In this document: in pieces, positions 11,143-23,943 of the stretch
Position numbering within the stretch: position 1 is the first letter of the stretch
Layout of the letters: each line of letters starts with the position of its first letter
NCBI RefSeq assembly: GCF_052324685.1
Contig: NW_027506876.1
Span: forward strand, 434,001 to 498,000
Direction of reading: 5' to 3'
DNA from: Brachyhypopomus gauderio
Taxonomy: Eukaryota > Chordata > Actinopteri > Gymnotiformes > Hypopomidae
DNA: 64,000 nucleotides
Program-made: the position numbers and the translations under genes
The notes under the pieces: generated by a model
Database searches by the model: none
Told to the model about the DNA's origin: nothing
What the model saw: only the letters and a program-made list of their open reading frames with translations

Positions 11143-11215
11143 GTTTCTGTAGTGTAGTGGTCATCACGTTCGCCTAACACGCGAAAGGTCCCTGGTTCGA
11201 TACCAGGCAGAAACA
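11143..11215 (+). tRNA. trnav-aac: tRNA-Val(AAC), intact, copy 18
   Basis: Class N, consensus; 710 bp step. Confidence 0.93.
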
Positions 11216-11654
11216 TGCTTCTTGATAGAATTACAAACACACCACTGCTGTTTAGTGGTTTGTTGCCATTGTAAAGGCTATCGGGGAGCTCTTCCCTTTA
11301 GATCCTCAAAGTGAGCTCTCAGTCTCATGTGATCGATACAGGAATGTTCTAAATCGCCATGTACCTTGATAGCAGTACTAATGCAATCGGTTCAATAAAA
11401 ATGAAACTCAGTGGAAACGTACCTAGTGCTTTGTCATGTTGTCTCCCAACGTAGAAAACTCATGCTACTCGGTTGATTTGTAGACGTTTGTGTTATAAAG
11501 GTATCGAATGAAGTCAACATTTGGTGTTTGGATGTGAATGTTTTGTCTTAAAGCAGAGTAGACCTACTGCTTAGCCATTGTTGACATGATGACTTCCATG
11601 CTCTGATTGTATGAGGAAATGCCCACGAGAGATGTGCCCATTCAGACATGTAAG

Positions 11655-11727
11655 GTTTCTGTAGTGTAGTGGTCATCACGTTCGCCTAACACGCGAAAGG
11701 TCCCTGCTTCGATACCAGGCAGAAACA
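11655..11727 (+). tRNA. tRNA-Val(AAC)-like, class C, copy 19
   Basis: G53C; 512 bp step. Confidence 0.75.
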
Positions 11728-12166
11728 TGCTTCTTGATAGAATTACAAACACACCGCTGCTGTTTAGTGGTTTGTTGCCAGTGTAAAGGCTATCGGGGAG
11801 CTCTTCCCTTTAGATCCTCAAAGTGAGCTCTCAGTCTCATGTGATCGATACAGGAATGTTCAAAATCGCCATGTACCTTGATAGCAGTACTAATGCAATC
11901 GGTTCAATCAAAATGAAACTCAGTGGAAACGTACCTAGTGCTTTGTCATGTTGTCTCCCAACGTAGAAAACTCATGCTACTTGGTTGATTTGTAGACGTT
12001 TGTGTTATAAAGGGATCGAATGATGTCAACATTTGGTGTTTGGATGTGAATGTTTTGTCTTAAAGCAGAGTAGACCTACTGCTTAGCCATTGTTGACATG
12101 ATGACTTCCATGCTCTGATTGTATGAGGAAACGCCCACGAGAGATGTGCCCATTCAGACACGCAAG

Positions 12167-12239
12167 GTTTCTGTAGTGTAGTGGTCATCACGTTCGCCTA
12201 ACACGCGAAAGGTCCCTGGTTCGATACCAGGCAGAAACA
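12167..12239 (+). tRNA. trnav-aac: tRNA-Val(AAC), intact, copy 20
   Basis: Class N; counterpart of copy 17 at +1,734. Confidence 0.93.
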
Positions 12240-12876
12240 TGCTTCTTGATAGAATTACAAACACACCACTGCTGTTTAGTGGTTTGTTGCCATTGTAAAG
12301 GCTATCGGGGAGCTCTTCCCTTTAGATCCTCAAAGTGAGCTCTCAGTCTCATGTGATCGATACAGGAATGTTCTAAATCGCCATGTACCTTGATAGCAGT
12401 ACTAATGCAATCGGTTCAATCAAAATGAAACTCAGTGGAAACGTACCTAGTGCTTTGTCATGTTGTCTCCCAACGTAGAAAACTCATGCTACTCGGTTGA
12501 TTTGTAGACGTTTGTGTTATAAAGGGATCGAATGATGTCAACATTTGGTGTTTGGATGTGAATGTTTTGTCTTAAAGCAGAGTAGACCTACTGCTTAGCC
12601 AGTGTTGATCGGTTCAATCAAAATGAAACTCAGTGGAAACTTACCTGGTGTTTTGTCATGTTGTCTCCCAACGTAGAAAACTCATGCTACTCGGTTGATT
12701 TGTAGACGTTTGTGTTATAAAGGGATCGAATGATGTCAACATTTGGTGTTTGGATGTGAATGTTTTGTCTTAAAGCAGAGTAGACCTACTGCTTAGCCAT
12801 TGTTGACATGATGACTTCCATGCTCTGATTGTATGAGGAAACGCCCACGAGAGATGTGCCCATTCAGACACGCAAG

Positions 12877-12949
12877 GTTTCTGTAGTGTAGTGGTCATCA
12901 CGTTCGCCTAACACGCGAAAGGTCCCTGGTTCGATACCAGGCAGAAACA
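12877..12949 (+). tRNA. trnav-aac: tRNA-Val(AAC), intact, copy 21
   Basis: Class N; counterpart of copy 18. Confidence 0.93.
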
Positions 12950-13388
12950 TGCTTCTTGATAGAATTACAAACACACCACTGCTGTTTAGTGGTTTGTTGC
13001 CATTGTAAAGGCTATCGGGGAGCTCTTCCCTTTAGATCCTCAAAGTGAGCTCTCAGTCTCATGTGATCGATACAGGAATGTTCTAAATCGCCATGTACCT
13101 TGATAGCAGTACTAATGCAATCGGTTCAATAAAAATGAAACTCAGTGGAAACGTACCTAGTGCTTTGTCATGTTGTCTCCCAACGTAGAAAACTCATGCT
13201 ACTCGGTTGATTTGTAGACGTTTGTGTTATAAAGGTATCGAATGAAGTCAACATTTGGTGTTTGGATGTGAATGTTTTGTCTTAAAGCAGAGTAGACCTA
13301 CTGCTTAGCCATTGTTGACATGATGACTTCCATGCTCTGATTGTATGAGGAAATGCCCACGAGAGATGTGCCCATTCAGACATGTAAG

Positions 13389-13461
13389 GTTTCTGTAGTG
13401 TAGTGGTCATCACGTTCGCCTAACACGCGAAAGGTCCCTGCTTCGATACCAGGCAGAAACA
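13389..13461 (+). tRNA. tRNA-Val(AAC)-like, class C, copy 22
   Basis: G53C; counterpart of copy 19. Confidence 0.75.
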
Positions 13462-14097
13462 TGCTTCTTGATAGAATTACAAACACACCGCTGCTGTTTA
13501 GTGGTTTGTTGCCAGTGTAAAGGCTATCGGGGAGCTCTTCCCTTTAGATCCTCAAAGTGAGCTCTCAGTCTCATGTGATCGATACAGGAATGTTCAAAAT
13601 CGCCATGTACCTTGATAGCAGTACTAATGCAATCGGTTCAATCAAAATGAAACTCAGTGGAAACGTACCTAGTGCTTTGTCATGTTGTCTCCCAACGTAG
13701 AAAACTCATGCTACTTGGTTGATTTGTAGACGTTTGTGTTATAAAGGGATCGAATGATGTCAACATTTGGTGTTTGGATGTGAATGTTTTGTCTTAAAGC
13801 AGAGTAGACCTACTGCTTAGCAAGTGTTGATCGGTTCAATCAAAATGAAACTCAGTGGAAACGTACCTAGTGCTTTGTCATGTTGTCTCCCAACGTAGAA
13901 ACTCATGCTACTCGGTTGATTTGTAGACGTTTGTGTTATAAAGGTATCGAATGAAGTCAACATTTGGTGTTTGGATGTGAATGTTTTGTCTTAAAGCAGA
14001 GTAGACCTACCGCTTAGCCATTGTTGACATGATGACTTCCATGCTCTGATTGTATGAGGAAACGCCCACGGGAGATGTGCCCATTCAGACACGCAAG

Positions 14098-14170
14098 GTT
14101 TCTGTAGTGTAGTGTTCATCACGTTCGCTTAACACGCGTAAGGTCCCTGGTTCGATACCAGGCAGAAACA
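14098..14170 (+). tRNA. tRNA-Val(AAC)-like, class T, copy 23
   Basis: G19T, C32T, A42T; 709 bp step. Confidence 0.75.
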
Positions 14171-14609
14171 TGCTTCTTGATAGAATTACAAACACACCAC
14201 TGCTGTTTAGTGGTTTGTTGCCATTGTAAAGGCTATCGGGGAGCTCTTCCCTTTAGATCCTCAAAGTGAGCTCTCAGTCTCATGTGATCGATACAGGAAT
14301 GTTCTAAATCGCCATGTACCTTGATAGCAGTACTAATGCAATCGGTTCAATCAAAATGAAACTCAGTGGAAACGTACCTAGTGCTTTGTCATGTTGTCTC
14401 CCAACGTAGAAAACTCATGCTACTCGGTTGATTTGTAGACGTTTGTGTTATAAAGGGATCGAATGATGTCAACATTTGGTGTTTGGATGTGAATGTTTTG
14501 TCTTAAAGCAGAGTAGACCTACTGCTTAGCCATTGTTGACATGATGACTTCCATGCTCTGATTGTATGAGGAAACGCCCACGAGAGATGTGCCCATTCAG
14601 ACACGCAAG

Positions 14610-14682
14610 GTTTCTGTAGTGTAGTGGTCATCACGTTCGCCTAACACGCGAAAGGTCCCTGGTTCGATACCAGGCAGAAACA
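14610..14682 (+). tRNA. trnav-aac: tRNA-Val(AAC), intact, copy 24
   Basis: Class N, consensus. Confidence 0.93.
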
Positions 14683-15319
14683 TGCTTCTTGATAGAATTA
14701 CAAACACACCACTGCTGTTTAGTGGTTTGTTGCCATTGTAAAGGCTATCGGGGAGCTCTTCCCTTTAGATCCTCAAAGTGAGCTCTCAGTCTCATGTGAT
14801 CGATACAGGAATGTTCTAAATCGCCATGTACCTTGATAGCAGTACTAATGCAATCGGTTCAATCAAAATGAAACTCAGTGGAAACGTACCTAGTGCTTTG
14901 TCATGTTGTCTCCCAACGTAGAAAACTCATGCTACTCGGTTGATTTGTAGACGTTTGTGTTATAAAGGGATCGAATGATGTCAACATTTGGTGTTTGGAT
15001 GTGAATGTTTTGTCTTAAAGCAGAGTAGACCTACTGCTTAGCCAGTGTTGATCGGTTCAATCAAAATGAAACTCAGTGGAAACTTACCTGGTGTTTTGTC
15101 ATGTTGTCTCCCAACGTAGAAAACTCATGCTACTCGGTTGATTTGTAGACGTTTGTGTTATAAAGGGATCGAATGATGTCAACATTTGGTGTTTGGATGT
15201 GAATGTTTTGTCTTAAAGCAGAGTAGACCTACTGCTTAGCCATTGTTGACATGATGACTTCCATGCTCTGATTGTATGAGGAAATGCCCACGAGAGATGT
15301 GCCCATTCAGACATGTAAG

Positions 15320-15392
15320 GTTTCTGTAGTGTAGTGGTCATCACGTTCGCCTAACACGCGAAAGGTCCCTGCTTCGATACCAGGCAGAAACA
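15320..15392 (+). tRNA. tRNA-Val(AAC)-like, class C, copy 25
   Basis: G53C, but the spacer after it has the class N form (TTGCCATTGTAAAGG, GTTCTAAATCG): a recombinant unit with a class C front and class N back. Confidence 0.75.
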
Positions 15393-15831
15393 TGCTTCTT
15401 GATAGAATTACAAACACACCGCTGCTGTTTAGTGGTTTGTTGCCATTGTAAAGGCTATCGGGGAGCTCTTCCCTTTAGATCCTCAAAGTGAGCTCTCAGT
15501 CTCATGTGATCGATACAGGAATGTTCTAAATCGCCATGTACCTTGATAGCAGTACTAATGCAATCGGTTCAATCAAAATGAAACTCAGTGGAAACGTACC
15601 TAGTGCTTTGTCATGTTGTCTCCCAACGTAGAAAACTCATGCTACTCGGTTGATTTGTAGACGTTTGTGTTATAAAGGGATCGAATGATGTCAACATTTG
15701 GTGTTTGGATGTGAATGTTTTGTCTTAAAGCAGAGTAGACCTACTGCTTAGCCATTGTTGACATGATGACTTCCATGCTCTGATTGTATGAGGAAACGCC
15801 CACGAGAGATGTGCCCATTCAGACACGCAAG

Positions 15832-15904
15832 GTTTCTGTAGTGTAGTGGTCATCACGTTCGCCTAACACGCGAAAGGTCCCTGGTTCGATACCAGGCAGA
15901 AACA
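15832..15904 (+). tRNA. trnav-aac: tRNA-Val(AAC), intact, copy 26
   Basis: Class N, consensus. Confidence 0.93.
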
Positions 15905-16343
15905 TGCTTCTTGATAGAATTACAAACACACCACTGCTGTTTAGTGGTTTGTTGCCATTGTAAAGGCTATCGGGGAGCTCTTCCCTTTAGATCCTCAAAG
16001 TGAGCTCTCAGTCTCATGTGATCGATACAGGAATGTTCTAAATCGCCATGTACCTTGATAGCAGTACTAATGCAATCGGTTCAATAAAAATGAAACTCAG
16101 TGGAAACGTACCTAGTGCTTTGTCATGTTGTCTCCCAACGTAGAAAACTCATGCTACTCGGTTGATTTGTAGACGTTTGTGTTATAAAGGTATCGAATGA
16201 AGTCAACATTTGGTGTTTGGATGTGAATGTTTTGTCTTAAAGCAGAGTAGACCTACTGCTTAGCCATTGTTGACATGATGACTTCCATGCTCTGATTGTA
16301 TGAGGAAATGCCCACGAGAGATGTGCCCATTCAGACATGTAAG

Positions 16344-16416
16344 GTTTCTGTAGTGTAGTGGTCATCACGTTCGCCTAACACGCGAAAGGTCCCTGCTTCG
16401 ATACCAGGCAGAAACA
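16344..16416 (+). tRNA. tRNA-Val(AAC)-like, class C, copy 27
   Basis: G53C. Confidence 0.75.
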
Positions 16417-17052
16417 TGCTTCTTGATAGAATTACAAACACACCGCTGCTGTTTAGTGGTTTGTTGCCAGTGTAAAGGCTATCGGGGAGCTCTTCCCTTT
16501 AGATCCTCAAAGTGAGCTCTCAGTCTCATGTGATCGATACAGGAATGTTCAAAATCGCCATGTACCTTGATAGCAGTACTAATGCAATCGGTTCAATCAA
16601 AATGAAACTCAGTGGAAACGTACCTAGTGCTTTGTCATGTTGTCTCCCAACGTAGAAAACTCATGCTACTTGGTTGATTTGTAGACGTTTGTGTTATAAA
16701 GGGATCGAATGATGTCAACATTTGGTGTTTGGATGTGAATGTTTTGTCTTAAAGCAGAGTAGACCTACTGCTTAGCAAGTGTTGATCGGTTCAATCAAAA
16801 TGAAACTCAGTGGAAACGTACCTAGTGCTTTGTCATGTTGTCTCCCAACGTAGAAACTCATGCTACTCGGTTGATTTGTAGACGTTTGTGTTATAAAGGT
16901 ATCGAATGAAGTCAACATTTGGTGTTTGGATGTGAATGTTTTGTCTTAAAGCAGAGTAGACCTACCGCTTAGCCATTGTTGACATGATGACTTCCATGCT
17001 CTGATTGTATGAGGAAACGCCCACGGGAGATGTGCCCATTCAGACACGCAAG

Positions 17053-17125
17053 GTTTCTGTAGTGTAGTGTTCATCACGTTCGCTTAACACGCGTAAGGTC
17101 CCTGGTTCGATACCAGGCAGAAACA
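17053..17125 (+). tRNA. tRNA-Val(AAC)-like, class T, copy 28
   Basis: G19T, C32T, A42T. Confidence 0.75.
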
Positions 17126-17564
17126 TGCTTCTTGATAGAATTACAAACACACCACTGCTGTTTAGTGGTTTGTTGCCATTGTAAAGGCTATCGGGGAGCT
17201 CTTCCCTTTAGATCCTCAAAGTGAGCTCTCAGTCTCATGTGATCGATACAGGAATGTTCTAAATCGCCATGTACCTTGATAGCAGTACTAATGCAATCGG
17301 TTCAATCAAAATGAAACTCAGTGGAAACGTACCTAGTGCTTTGTCATGTTGTCTCCCAACGTAGAAAACTCATGCTACTCGGTTGATTTGTAGACGTTTG
17401 TGTTATAAAGGGATCGAATGATGTCAACATTTGGTGTTTGGATGTGAATGTTTTGTCTTAAAGCAGAGTAGACCTACTGCTTAGCCATTGTTGACATGAT
17501 GACTTCCATGCTCTGATTGTATGAGGAAACGCCCACGAGAGATGTGCCCATTCAGACACGCAAG

Positions 17565-17637
17565 GTTTCTGTAGTGTAGTGGTCATCACGTTCGCCTAAC
17601 ACGCGAAAGGTCCCTGGTTCGATACCAGGCAGAAACA
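17565..17637 (+). tRNA. trnav-aac: tRNA-Val(AAC), intact, copy 29
   Basis: Class N, consensus. Confidence 0.93.
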
Positions 17638-18273
17638 TGCTTCTTGATAGAATTACAAACACACCACTGCTGTTTAGTGGTTTGTTGCCATTGTAAAGGC
17701 TATCGGGGAGCTCTTCCCTTTAGATCCTCAAAGTGAGCTCTCAGTCTCATGTGATCGATACAGGAATGTTCTAAATCGCCATGTACCTTGATAGCAGTAC
17801 TAATGCAATCGGTTCAATCAAAATGAAACTCAGTGGAAACGTACCTAGTGCTTTGTCATGTTGTCTCCCAACGTAGAAAACTCATGCTACTCGGTTGATT
17901 TGTAGACGTTTGTGTTATAAAGGGATCGAATGATGTCAACATTTGGTGTTTGGATGTGAATGTTTTGTCTTAAAGCAGAGTAGACCTACTGCTTAGCAAG
18001 TGTTGATCGGTTCAATCAAAATGAAACTCAGTGGAAACGTACCTAGTGCTTTGTCATGTTGTCTCCCAACGTAGAAACTCATGCTACTCGGTTGATTTGT
18101 AGACGTTTGTGTTATAAAGGTATCGAATGAAGTCAACATTTGGTGTTTGGATGTGAATGTTTTGTCTTAAAGCAGAGTAGACCTACCGCTTAGCCATTGT
18201 TGACATGATGACTTCCATGCTCTGATTGTATGAGGAAACGCCCACGGGAGATGTGCCCATTCAGACACGCAAG

Positions 18274-18346
18274 GTTTCTGTAGTGTAGTGTTCATCACGT
18301 TCGCTTAACACGCGTAAGGTCCCTGGTTCGATACCAGGCAGAAACA
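18274..18346 (+). tRNA. tRNA-Val(AAC)-like, class T, copy 30
   Basis: G19T, C32T, A42T; 709 bp step. Confidence 0.75.
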
Positions 18347-18785
18347 TGCTTCTTGATAGAATTACAAACACACCACTGCTGTTTAGTGGTTTGTTGCCAT
18401 TGTAAAGGCTATCGGGGAGCTCTTCCCTTTAGATCCTCAAAGTGAGCTCTCAGTCTCATGTGATCGATACAGGAATGTTCTAAATCGCCATGTACCTTGA
18501 TAGCAGTACTAATGCAATCGGTTCAATCAAAATGAAACTCAGTGGAAACGTACCTAGTGCTTTGTCATGTTGTCTCCCAACGTAGAAAACTCATGCTACT
18601 CGGTTGATTTGTAGACGTTTGTGTTATAAAGGGATCGAATGATGTCAACATTTGGTGTTTGGATGTGAATGTTTTGTCTTAAAGCAGAGTAGACCTACTG
18701 CTTAGCCATTGTTGACATGATGACTTCCATGCTCTGATTGTATGAGGAAACGCCCACGAGAGATGTGCCCATTCAGACACGCAAG

Positions 18786-18858
18786 GTTTCTGTAGTGTAG
18801 TGGTCATCACGTTCGCCTAACACGCGAAAGGTCCCTGGTTCGATACCAGGCAGAAACA
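18786..18858 (+). tRNA. trnav-aac: tRNA-Val(AAC), intact, copy 31
   Basis: Class N, consensus. Opens the 2,443-bp higher-order repeat. Confidence 0.93.
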
Positions 18859-19495
18859 TGCTTCTTGATAGAATTACAAACACACCACTGCTGTTTAGTG
18901 GTTTGTTGCCATTGTAAAGGCTATCGGGGAGCTCTTCCCTTTAGATCCTCAAAGTGAGCTCTCAGTCTCATGTGATCGATACAGGAATGTTCTAAATCGC
19001 CATGTACCTTGATAGCAGTACTAATGCAATCGGTTCAATCAAAATGAAACTCAGTGGAAACGTACCTAGTGCTTTGTCATGTTGTCTCCCAACGTAGAAA
19101 ACTCATGCTACTCGGTTGATTTGTAGACGTTTGTGTTATAAAGGGATCGAATGATGTCAACATTTGGTGTTTGGATGTGAATGTTTTGTCTTAAAGCAGA
19201 GTAGACCTACTGCTTAGCCAGTGTTGATCGGTTCAATCAAAATGAAACTCAGTGGAAACTTACCTGGTGTTTTGTCATGTTGTCTCCCAACGTAGAAAAC
19301 TCATGCTACTCGGTTGATTTGTAGACGTTTGTGTTATAAAGGGATCGAATGATGTCAACATTTGGTGTTTGGATGTGAATGTTTTGTCTTAAAGCAGAGT
19401 AGACCTACTGCTTAGCCATTGTTGACATGATGACTTCCATGCTCTGATTGTATGAGGAAACGCCCACGAGAGATGTGCCCATTCAGACACGCAAG

Positions 19496-19568
19496 GTTTC
19501 TGTAGTGTAGTGGTCATCACGTTCGCCTAACACGCGAAAGGTCCCTGGTTCGATACCAGGCAGAAACA
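19496..19568 (+). tRNA. trnav-aac: tRNA-Val(AAC), intact, copy 32
   Basis: Class N, consensus. Confidence 0.93.
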
Positions 19569-20007
19569 TGCTTCTTGATAGAATTACAAACACACCACTG
19601 CTGTTTAGTGGTTTGTTGCCATTGTAAAGGCTATCGGGGAGCTCTTCCCTTTAGATCCTCAAAGTGAGCTCTCAGTCTCATGTGATCGATACAGGAATGT
19701 TCTAAATCGCCATGTACCTTGATAGCAGTACTAATGCAATCGGTTCAATAAAAATGAAACTCAGTGGAAACGTACCTAGTGCTTTGTCATGTTGTCTCCC
19801 AACGTAGAAAACTCATGCTACTCGGTTGATTTGTAGACGTTTGTGTTATAAAGGTATCGAATGAAGTCAACATTTGGTGTTTGGATGTGAATGTTTTGTC
19901 TTAAAGCAGAGTAGACCTACTGCTTAGCCATTGTTGACATGATGACTTCCATGCTCTGATTGTATGAGGAAATGCCCACGAGAGATGTGCCCATTCAGAC
20001 ATGTAAG

Positions 20008-20080
20008 GTTTCTGTAGTGTAGTGGTCATCACGTTCGCCTAACACGCGAAAGGTCCCTGCTTCGATACCAGGCAGAAACA
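20008..20080 (+). tRNA. tRNA-Val(AAC)-like, class C, copy 33
   Basis: G53C. Confidence 0.75.
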
Positions 20081-20716
20081 TGCTTCTTGATAGAATTACA
20101 AACACACCACTGCTGTTTAGTGGTTTGTTGCCAGTGTAAAGGCTATCGGGGAGCTCTTCCCTTTAGATCCTCAAAGTGAGCTCTCAGTCTCATGTGATCG
20201 ATACAGGAATGTTCTAAATCGCCATGTACCTTGATAGCAGTACTAATGCAATCGGTTCAATCAAAATGAAACTCAGTGGAAACGTACCTAGTGCTTTGTC
20301 ATGTTGTCTCCCAACGTAGAAAACTCATGCTACTTGGTTGATTTGTAGACGTTTGTGTTATAAAGGGATCGAATGATGTCAACATTTGGTGTTTGGATGT
20401 GAATGTTTTGTCTTAAAGCAGAGTAGACCTACTGCTTAGCAAGTGTTGATCGGTTCAATCAAAATGAAACTCAGTGGAAACGTACCTAGTGCTTTGTCAT
20501 GTTGTCTCCCAACGTAGAAACTCATGCTACTCGGTTGATTTGTAGACGTTTGTGTTATAAAGGTATCGAATGAAGTCAACATTTGGTGTTTGGATGTGAA
20601 TGTTTTGTCTTAAAGCAGAGTAGACCTACCGCTTAGCCATTGTTGACATGATGACTTCCATGCTCTGATTGTATGAGGAAACGCCCACGGGAGATGTGCC
20701 CATTCAGACACGCAAG

Positions 20717-20789
20717 GTTTCTGTAGTGTAGTGTTCATCACGTTCGCTTAACACGCGTAAGGTCCCTGGTTCGATACCAGGCAGAAACA
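20717..20789 (+). tRNA. tRNA-Val(AAC)-like, class T, copy 34
   Basis: G19T, C32T, A42T. Confidence 0.75.
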
Positions 20790-21228
20790 TGCTTCTTGAT
20801 AGAATTACAAACACACCACTGCTGTTTAGTGGTTTGTTGCCATTGTAAAGGCTATCGGGGAGCTCTTCCCTTTAGATCCTCAAAGTGAGCTCTCAGTCTC
20901 ATGTGATCGATACAGGAATGTTCTAAATCGCCATGTACCTTGATAGCAGTACTAATGCAATCGGTTCAATCAAAATGAAACTCAGTGGAAACGTACCTAG
21001 TGCTTTGTCATGTTGTCTCCCAACGTAGAAAACTCATGCTACTCGGTTGATTTGTAGACGTTTGTGTTATAAAGGGATCGAATGATGTCAACATTTGGTG
21101 TTTGGATGTGAATGTTTTGTCTTAAAGCAGAGTAGACCTACTGCTTAGCCATTGTTGACATGATGACTTCCATGCTCTGATTGTATGAGGAAACGCCCAC
21201 GAGAGATGTGCCCATTCAGACACGCAAG

Positions 21229-21301
21229 GTTTCTGTAGTGTAGTGGTCATCACGTTCGCCTAACACGCGAAAGGTCCCTGGTTCGATACCAGGCAGAAAC
21301 A
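21229..21301 (+). tRNA. trnav-aac: tRNA-Val(AAC), intact, copy 35
   Basis: Class N; counterpart of copy 31 at +2,443. Confidence 0.93.
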
Positions 21302-21938
21302 TGCTTCTTGATAGAATTACAAACACACCACTGCTGTTTAGTGGTTTGTTGCCATTGTAAAGGCTATCGGGGAGCTCTTCCCTTTAGATCCTCAAAGTGA
21401 GCTCTCAGTCTCATGTGATCGATACAGGAATGTTCTAAATCGCCATGTACCTTGATAGCAGTACTAATGCAATCGGTTCAATCAAAATGAAACTCAGTGG
21501 AAACGTACCTAGTGCTTTGTCATGTTGTCTCCCAACGTAGAAAACTCATGCTACTCGGTTGATTTGTAGACGTTTGTGTTATAAAGGGATCGAATGATGT
21601 CAACATTTGGTGTTTGGATGTGAATGTTTTGTCTTAAAGCAGAGTAGACCTACTGCTTAGCCAGTGTTGATCGGTTCAATCAAAATGAAACTCAGTGGAA
21701 ACTTACCTGGTGTTTTGTCATGTTGTCTCCCAACGTAGAAAACTCATGCTACTCGGTTGATTTGTAGACGTTTGTGTTATAAAGGGATCGAATGATGTCA
21801 ACATTTGGTGTTTGGATGTGAATGTTTTGTCTTAAAGCAGAGTAGACCTACTGCTTAGCCATTGTTGACATGATGACTTCCATGCTCTGATTGTATGAGG
21901 AAACGCCCACGAGAGATGTGCCCATTCAGACACGCAAG

Positions 21939-22011
21939 GTTTCTGTAGTGTAGTGGTCATCACGTTCGCCTAACACGCGAAAGGTCCCTGGTTCGATACC
22001 AGGCAGAAACA
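21939..22011 (+). tRNA. trnav-aac: tRNA-Val(AAC), intact, copy 36
   Basis: Class N, consensus. Confidence 0.93.
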
Positions 22012-22450
22012 TGCTTCTTGATAGAATTACAAACACACCACTGCTGTTTAGTGGTTTGTTGCCATTGTAAAGGCTATCGGGGAGCTCTTCCCTTTAGATC
22101 CTCAAAGTGAGCTCTCAGTCTCATGTGATCGATACAGGAATGTTCTAAATCGCCATGTACCTTGATAGCAGTACTAATGCAATCGGTTCAATAAAAATGA
22201 AACTCAGTGGAAACGTACCTAGTGCTTTGTCATGTTGTCTCCCAACGTAGAAAACTCATGCTACTCGGTTGATTTGTAGACGTTTGTGTTATAAAGGTAT
22301 CGAATGAAGTCAACATTTGGTGTTTGGATGTGAATGTTTTGTCTTAAAGCAGAGTAGACCTACTGCTTAGCCATTGTTGACATGATGACTTCCATGCTCT
22401 GATTGTATGAGGAAATGCCCACGAGAGATGTGCCCATTCAGACATGTAAG

Positions 22451-22523
22451 GTTTCTGTAGTGTAGTGGTCATCACGTTCGCCTAACACGCGAAAGGTCCC
22501 TGCTTCGATACCAGGCAGAAACA
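22451..22523 (+). tRNA. tRNA-Val(AAC)-like, class C, copy 37
   Basis: G53C. Its spacer is the first with GTCTTAAATCAGAG in place of AAAGCAGAG, the marker that later sits at the LINE target. Confidence 0.75.
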
Positions 22524-23160
22524 TGCTTCTTGATAGAATTACAAACACACCACTGCTGTTTAGTGGTTTGTTGCCAGTGTAAAGGCTATCGGGGAGCTCT
22601 TCCCTTTAGATCCTCAAAGTGAGCTCTCAGTCTCATGTGATCGATACAGGAATGTTCTAAATCGCCATGTACCTTGATAGCAGTACTAATGCAATCGGTT
22701 CAATCAAAATGAAACTCAGTGGAAACGTACCTAGTGCTTTGTCATGTTGTCTCCCAACGTAGAAAACTCATGCTACTTGGTTGATTTGTAGACGTTTGTG
22801 TTATAAAGGGATCGAATGATGTCAACATTTGGTGTTTGGATGTGAATGTTTTGTCTTAAATCAGAGTAGACCTACTGCTTAGCCAGTGTTGATCGGTTCA
22901 ATCAAAATGAAACTCAGTGGAAACTTACCTGGTGCTTTGTCATGTTGTCTCCCAACGTAGAAAACTCATGCTACTCGGTTGATTTGTAGACGTTTGTGTT
23001 ATAAAGGTATCGAATGAAGTCAACATTTGGTGTTTGGATGTGAATGTTTTGTCTTAAAGCAGAGTAGACCTACCGCTTAGCCATTGTTGACATGATGACT
23101 TCCATGCTCTGATTGTATGAGGAAACGCCCACGGGAGATGTGCCCATTCAGACACGCAAG

Positions 23161-23233
23161 GTTTCTGTAGTGTAGTGTTCATCACGTTCGCTTAACACGC
23201 GTAAGGTCCCTGGTTCGATACCAGGCAGAAACA
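23161..23233 (+). tRNA. tRNA-Val(AAC)-like, class T, copy 38
   Basis: G19T, C32T, A42T. Confidence 0.75.
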
Positions 23234-23870
23234 TGCTTCTTGATAGAATTACAAACACACCACTGCTGTTTAGTGGTTTGTTGCCATTGTAAAGGCTATC
23301 GGGGAGCTCTTCCCTTTAGATCCTCAAAGTGAGCTCTCAGTCTCATGTGATCGATACAGGAATGTTCTAAATCGCCATGTACCTTGATAGCAGTACTAAT
23401 GCAATCGGTTCAATCAAAATGAAACTCAGTGGAAACGTACCTAGTGCTTTGTCATGTTGTCTCCCAACGTAGAAAACTCATGCTACTCGGTTGATTTGTA
23501 GACGTTTGTGTTATAAAGGGATCGAATGATGTCAACATTTGGTGTTTGGATGTGAATGTTTTGTCTTAAAGCAGAGTAGACCTACTGCTTAGCCAGTGTT
23601 GATCGGTTCAATCAAAATGAAACTCAGTGGAAACTTACCTGGTGTTTTGTCATGTTGTCTCCCAACGTAGAAAACTCATGCTACTCGGTTGATTTGTAGA
23701 TGTTTGTGTTATAAAGGGATCGAATGATGTCAACATTTGGTGTTTGGATGTGAATGTTTTGTCTTAAAGCAGAGTAGACCTACTGCTTAGCCATTGTTGA
23801 CATGATGACTTCCATGCTCTGATTGTATGAGGAAATGCCCACGAGAGATGTGCCCATTCAGACATGTAAG

Positions 23871-23943
23871 GTTTCTGTAGTGTAGTGGTCATCACGTTCG
23901 CCTAACACGCGAAAGGTCCCTGCTTCGATACCAGGCAGAAACA
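23871..23943 (+). tRNA. tRNA-Val(AAC)-like, class C, copy 39
   Basis: G53C; spacer reads TTGCCATTG, the class N form, like copy 25. Confidence 0.75.

Larger units (their letters stand above)
10433..13900 (+). repeat. Higher-order repeat, two 1,734-bp N-N-C blocks
   Basis: tRNA starts 10433, 11143, 11655 (classes N, N, C) recur at 12167, 12877, 13389, an offset of exactly 1,734 bp with matching spacers. The two copies appear the same by eye until the block ends, when the second class C unit is followed by an extra 198-bp module. A recent block duplication inside the array. Confidence 0.85.
18786..23600 (+). repeat. Higher-order repeat, two 2,443-bp N-N-C-T blocks
   Basis: tRNA starts 18786, 19496, 20008, 20717 (classes N, N, C, T) recur at 21229, 21939, 22451 and about 23161 with an offset of 2,443 bp (2,444 at the last, a single-base indel). 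The same class order returns, with losses, at 25604-29270 and 60086-61820, so this four-gene block is a common building unit of the array. Confidence 0.85.
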
